From JAYWFX01 sp043778575 (lineage in GTDB: Bacteria > Patescibacteriota > JACMRA01): a stretch of DNA of 17,088 nt. Under the pieces are notes generated by a model, which was not told the origin of the DNA, searched no databases, and saw nothing but the letters and a program-made list of their open reading frames with translations. Each line of letters opens with the position of its first letter. Within the stretch, counting starts at the first letter, position 1. The position numbers and the translations under genes were made by a program. The DNA lies in NCBI GenBank assembly GCA_043778575.1, contig JAYWFX010000088.1, positions 1 through 17,088 on the forward strand, given 5' to 3'. Positions 13,975 through 17,088 of this stretch are shown in pieces.

Positions 13975-14000
13975 ACAACTTTTTCATCGTGTGTTAGTAT
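13972..14000 (+). promoter_or_regulatory. Promoter of the unknown gene at 14007-14714
   Basis: TAGACA (13972-13977, overlapping the dnaA stop codon), 17 bases, TAGTAT (13995-14000), then 6 bases to ATG 14007. Transcription would start at the start codon itself. Confidence 0.55.
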
Positions 14001-14006
14001 TGGCTC

Positions 14007-14714
14007 ATGCCCATAGATATGCCAAACCCATTAAAAGTTGAAAGAATAATTGTACCAAAGCCATTTGTGTGGTCTAAGCTGATGCCACCTAGTAATACTG
14101 AGTTACTACCTCTAACTGGGGACAGACTTGTTGCTACGACTGGTAGCATTGATTCCCGACCAAAAGTGTTGGAAAATGATCAAAAATGGAAGATGCTTTC
14201 AGATAGGTCTGAAATGTTTGATGCCGAAGCAATAGAAAGACTTAATAAACAAGCTAATGAATTTGCACAGTCTTGTGAATACAGAAAAAAGTCAGAAGCC
14301 CAACAATTTTACAATCACTACCGATCATTTGTAAAAGATGGTGAAAATACAGAATATTACAGTGATTTAGAAACAAAAAGAGAAGCTGGAGTTGATACTC
14401 ATTTAGTTTCGGACGGTGAGTTCAGGGCTGAAATAATATTTAGCTTGTACGGAGATCCTTCTGAATCTGGTCAGAATTGTGGAGTTATGTTGAGTATTAT
14501 AATATCAGACGGTAAAACATGGATACATACCGATTCCTTTCAAGGTGTCACAGCTGCTGGGCCAGTAGATGGCAATGGCAAGCTCGTTCATGGTGAGACA
14601 ATATCCTCTATAAGAGAAATAAATGATCGTGATTCTCAAAAATCATTACCGCAGATATCTGAACCTTTAAACCTAGCAACTCAAAGATCCGACAGAAAAC
14701 CTACCTTAGAATAA
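14007..14714 (+). CDS. Hydrophilic protein of unknown function between dnaA and serS
   Basis: A 235-residue protein that I do not recognise, without signal peptide or transmembrane segment. Residues 1-60 are Pro-rich and probably extended (VPKPFVWSKLMPPSNTELLP). Residues 70-130 are charged and helical (AEAIERLNKQANEFAQ, RKKSEAQQFYNHYRSF). Residues 130-200 look like a beta-rich domain (HLVSDGEFRAEIIFSLYG, VMLSIIISDGKTWIHTDSF), and the last 35 are polar and likely disordered. The layout suggests a helical segment plus a small beta domain, perhaps a binding protein. It has its own short-leader promoter overlapping the dnaA stop. Its place next to dnaA may be chance. Confidence 0.65.
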   Translation: MPIDMPNPLKVERIIVPKPFVWSKLMPPSNTELLPLTGDRLVATTGSIDSRPKVLENDQKWKMLSDRSEMFDAEAIERLNKQANEFAQSCEYRKKSEAQQFYNHYRSFVKDGENTEYYSDLETKREAGVDTHLVSDGEFRAEIIFSLYGDPSESGQNCGVMLSIIISDGKTWIHTDSFQGVTAAGPVDGNGKLVHGETISSIREINDRDSQKSLPQISEPLNLATQRSDRKPTLE

Positions 14715-14744
14715 TTTTGGGTTTTGTTAACAGTTTAACGATTA

Positions 14745-14773
14745 TTGACAACCTAGTGAGAGTTTTATGTGAT
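14745..14773 (+). promoter_or_regulatory. Promoter of serS
   Basis: TTGACA (14745-14750), 17 bases, TGTGAT (14768-14773, a modest -10), then 8 bases to ATG 14782. A small inverted repeat GTTAA-CAGT-TTAAC lies just upstream (about 14726-14739). Confidence 0.5.
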
Positions 14774-14781
14774 TACTCAGT

Positions 14782-16047
14782 ATGATTTCACTTAGTCACC
14801 TTGTCGAACAGCCAGAATTTTATCGTACTGAACTCCAGAGGCGTGGTAAGAGTCCAGAATCTGTAGACCAAATCCGAGGTTTATATACGGCTTGGAAAAC
14901 TCAATCATCAGAGCTCGATAATCTCAGGCAACAAAAAAATGAATTTAACGATCGGGTTGTAAAGCTCTCTGGTGATGAAAAAAAAGTCGCAATCGAAAGC
15001 ATGAAGTCCACTAGTGAGGAAATCAAGCAGCTTGAATCTGCTGTCAGGGAGCTACGCATAGTTTTAGATGAGCTAATCCTCAAAATTCCAAACTTGAGTT
15101 CGCCGCAGACGCCAATTGGAGAGAGTGATGAAGATAATCCAGTCATAGCCGAATACAATCCAAAGCCAGTTTTTGATTTTCAGCCTAAACCCTACTGGGA
15201 GTTGCCTGTCTATAAACAGTACGTGAGCCAAGAAGACGGCGTCAAAGTAATGGGGTCTCGGGGGTTTTATATGCATGGTCAGATGGCACACTTTCAAAAA
15301 GTTTTGTTTGATTATGCTTTGGATGTAGTTCTACAGCATGGTTTTGAGATGTATTATGTGCCTTTGATGCTCAATGAAAAAGTGTTGACTGGTACTGGAC
15401 ATTTGCCAGATTTTGATGGTCAGCAATACGAAGTGTCGATTGACGAAGGTAAATCATTTTATCTTATTGGATCGTCTGAGCCATCAATCATGGGGTATTT
15501 TATGGGGAAAAATGTGGGAGATTTACAAAAACCTATTTTGGCAACCTGCTGGAGCTCATGTTTTCGAAAAGAAGCTGGTAGTTATGGAAAAGACCAGATG
15601 GGAATTCTCCGAGTCCATCAGTTTGAAAAGATTGAAATGGTGGCAATTGTAAAACTGGAGCTTGCTGATTCACTATTTGAAAGATTTGAGCGTATCGTTG
15701 AGGAGATTTATACTGGACTCGGTATTCATTATCAATCCGTTGAGGTCTGTACTGGTGATATGCCTGCCAAGCATCATAGACAAATAGATTACAATGCTTG
15801 GTTTCCAAATGCTGAAAAATATCGTGAAATCTGCTCAAATGGCAACGCATCTGATTACCAAAATCGTGGTCTCAACATCAGCTACACAGATTCAAACGGA
15901 ACAAAGCAAACACCGTGGGGTCTCAACTGCACAGCCATAACTTTTAGAACGGGACTAGCAATACTAGAGCAATTCCAACAATCAGATGGCTCTGTGAAAC
16001 TTCCTCAAGTGCTTGCTAACAAAATGCACAGAGAGTTTTTAGGATAA
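14782..16047 (+). CDS. serS: Seryl-tRNA synthetase
   Basis: Class II synthetase that charges tRNA-Ser (and tRNA-Sec where present) with serine. At 421 residues it has the usual bacterial length. The N-terminal arm (about 35-100) forms the antiparallel coiled coil that grips the tRNA-Ser long arm (SSELDNLRQQKNEF, EEIKQLESAVREL). Catalytic landmarks are GTGHLPDF (204-211) and motif 2, CFRKEAGSYGKDQMG then RVHQFEKIEM (260-286). The NASDYQNRG segment (355-363) is the counterpart of the TDFQARR loop, and motif 3 is WGLNCTAITFRTGLAILE (379-396). Motif 3 has LNCTA where LNGSA or LNGTA is usual, and TAE of the serine pocket is SSE (231-233). Conservative changes suggest a divergent but active enzyme. 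It has its own promoter with an 8-base gap to the ATG. Confidence 0.97.
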   Translation: MISLSHLVEQPEFYRTELQRRGKSPESVDQIRGLYTAWKTQSSELDNLRQQKNEFNDRVVKLSGDEKKVAIESMKSTSEEIKQLESAVRELRIVLDELILKIPNLSSPQTPIGESDEDNPVIAEYNPKPVFDFQPKPYWELPVYKQYVSQEDGVKVMGSRGFYMHGQMAHFQKVLFDYALDVVLQHGFEMYYVPLMLNEKVLTGTGHLPDFDGQQYEVSIDEGKSFYLIGSSEPSIMGYFMGKNVGDLQKPILATCWSSCFRKEAGSYGKDQMGILRVHQFEKIEMVAIVKLELADSLFERFERIVEEIYTGLGIHYQSVEVCTGDMPAKHHRQIDYNAWFPNAEKYREICSNGNASDYQNRGLNISYTDSNGTKQTPWGLNCTAITFRTGLAILEQFQQSDGSVKLPQVLANKMHREFLG

Positions 16048-16182
16048 TTTCACATTGACTCTGTGATGGTTTGCATAGTGGTTTGCACAAATAAAAAACA
16101 AACTGTTTGATGGTACTGTTCCTTTTGATCCTATAGCTGGCAATGGAAATGGACATACCACAAATCTAACACTACACAGCAA

Positions 16183-16358
16183 CTTTGTAATAGTGTTAAC
16201 ACTAACCTAAAGTTCCAGACACCTTACTTTCCAGATTTAAACCCAATAGAACCTAGTTGGAATCACAAAAAAATGAGATCAGAGATAAAATATATACACC
16301 TGAAACTTTTGAAGCTAAACTCTATAACTCACTCCTAAAAAGAATTTGGCATAACTAG
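16183..16358 (+). pseudogene. Frameshifted C-terminal remnant of an IS630-type transposase
   Basis: One frame encodes TPYFPDLNPIEPSWNHKK (about 16219-16272), the hallmark of the third catalytic Glu region of IS630/Tc1-mariner DDE transposases. A second frame carries on with YTPETFEAKLYNSLLKRIW up to TAG 16356-16358, so a frameshift lies near 16285. Upstream bases (16100-16180) hold short open frames that may be further remnants but are not convincing. The catalytic Asp regions are missing, and no terminal inverted repeats or target duplication were seen. It marks an old insertion next to serS. Confidence 0.75.
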
Positions 16359-16393
16359 CGAAATTAGTTTAAGCATTCTAGTTAGCCCATCAC

Positions 16394-16416
16394 CCACACA
16401 GTCAGTGTGGTTTTTT
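16394..16416 (+). terminator. Intrinsic terminator downstream of serS and the IS remnant
   Basis: CCACAC (16394-16399), loop AGTCA, GTGTGG (16405-16410), followed by six T residues (16411-16416). It is a perfect 6-bp stem and T-tract reading on the plus strand. A TATAAT occurs soon after at 16423-16428 but without a good -35. Confidence 0.75.
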
Positions 16417-16571
16417 GGTGCATATAATGGTGTATATAAACTCTTGTGTAGACATTTTTATTATGCACTCAGTTAGTTATTTGAAATTAGCCAGTGGATA
16501 CGTAACCATAAAACTGTAAAAACAAATACACAAATTATACAAATAATTATACCAAATTCACATATTATTAT

Positions 16572-17088
16572 ATGAAAAAAATACTTTCTCTTTCTCTCTC
16601 AGCTCTTTCAGTAGTAGCTTTGGTTGGTTCAATGCTCGGTGGTCTAACTGCAGACGCATTAGGGCAAGGTGTCGCAACTAGTGTAAATGCAAATGTTCGT
16701 GACGTAAATTGTAATAAAATAAATACGATACAAGCAAATCTAGCTGGTCTGTTTAACAACGATAAGCCTATGATTAACTGCACCGTTAATGGTGTGAAAT
16801 ACACTTATAGCTTTATTGAATTTCAAAACGGAGTAAAGGGTTATGTGGCTACTAATTTTCTGGTGGGCCCACAGACTAACAATCCAGATTATGGTGGTTC
16901 GACTAGCACTAAACTCATAGTAAACTCTGTAGGTGGAATAAACCTTCGAGACGGTAGCTGTAACAAGTTTGGCACAATGCCAAATGGATTAATGGCTGTA
17001 CTCAAGCAAAAGGTTGGTTACTGCGTAGTAAACGGAGTTCGATATAATATGATCTATGTGCAATTTGATAACGGGACAAAGGCAAACG
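16572..17088 (+). CDS. Secreted protein with two cysteine-containing SH3b-like repeats (3' end outside window)
   Basis: Open from ATG 16572 to the window edge (172 codons, no stop). Residues 1-30 are a classic Sec signal peptide: MKKI, a hydrophobic core, then LTADA-LG as a likely signal peptidase I site. The mature part has two repeats, about 38-97 and 117-172 onward. Each has NVRD or NLRD, a first Cys (47, 130), a second Cys (70, 151) directly before VNGV-(K/R)-Y, then EFQNG or QFDNG; the first ends GYVATNFL. The NLRD start and GYV end are typical of bacterial SH3b domains, which bind cell-wall or surface ligands. The Cys pair at equal positions in each repeat suggests a disulfide per domain, which is inference. 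It starts after a terminator and an AT-rich spacer, so it is its own transcription unit. Confidence 0.85.
   Translation, partial: MKKILSLSLSALSVVALVGSMLGGLTADALGQGVATSVNANVRDVNCNKINTIQANLAGLFNNDKPMINCTVNGVKYTYSFIEFQNGVKGYVATNFLVGPQTNNPDYGGSTSTKLIVNSVGGINLRDGSCNKFGTMPNGLMAVLKQKVGYCVVNGVRYNMIYVQFDNGTKAN

Noticed and set aside
16105..16182. Open frame before the transposase tail as part of the same transposase
   Set aside because: The translated residues do not show a catalytic Asp motif, so extension of the remnant to this stretch cannot be supported.
1..17088. CRISPR array, rRNA genes, riboswitch or prophage
   Set aside because: No regularly spaced direct repeats of CRISPR size, no rRNA-like conserved segments, no recognisable riboswitch core and no phage structural genes were seen.

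Overview
The window is a low-GC, gene-dense bacterial chromosome segment with 15 complete genes, one gene cut by the right edge, one tRNA and one transposase remnant. It includes core genes (dnaA, serS, a tRNA-Trp, a G6PDH-like gene). None of the CDS starts has a convincing Shine-Dalgarno sequence. Several starts sit only 5 to 12 bases after a recognisable -10 box, so many mRNAs are probably leaderless or nearly so. Stops are TAG or TAA with a single TGA, and no gene needs a recoded stop. Small genes, sparse metabolism and many unfamiliar proteins fit a Candidate Phyla Radiation (Patescibacteria-like) bacterium, but that placement is inference.

Layout. The left edge (1-240) shows no recognisable gene. 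On the minus strand follow a LysE/TerC-like membrane protein and, upstream of it, tRNA-Trp(CCA) with its own terminator. A plus-strand block then holds a small membrane protein, an alpha/beta hydrolase, signal peptidase I, a secreted clan GH-A-like glycoside hydrolase and a membrane-anchored polysaccharide deacetylase; the last three look like a surface-glycan/export cluster. Converging on it is a minus-strand pair: a GCS2-family carboxylate-amine ligase followed by a class I glutamine-amidotransferase-like hydrolase (PuuD/C26). This pair is a plausible gamma-glutamyl make-and-cleave cassette. Next on the plus strand come an ACT-domain protein, an unknown soluble protein, an ECF sigma factor and a three-helix membrane protein that may be its anti-sigma partner.

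A shortened, diverged glucose-6-phosphate dehydrogenase-like gene (minus) and dnaA (plus) diverge from a 423-base AT-rich spacer. That spacer has a near-consensus DnaA box, two TTGACA elements and a perfect 7-bp dyad, making it the best oriC candidate here. DnaA departs from consensus in its P-loop and in its box-recognition helix. dnaA is followed not by dnaN but by an unrecognised 235-aa protein and serS. After serS come a frameshifted IS630-type transposase tail, an intrinsic terminator and a truncated secreted protein with two cysteine-containing SH3b-like repeats.

The points most worth a second look are the leaderless promoter geometry, the GCS2/GATase pair, the variant DnaA with its candidate origin, the T-loop C55 in tRNA-Trp, and the sigma/membrane-protein pair.
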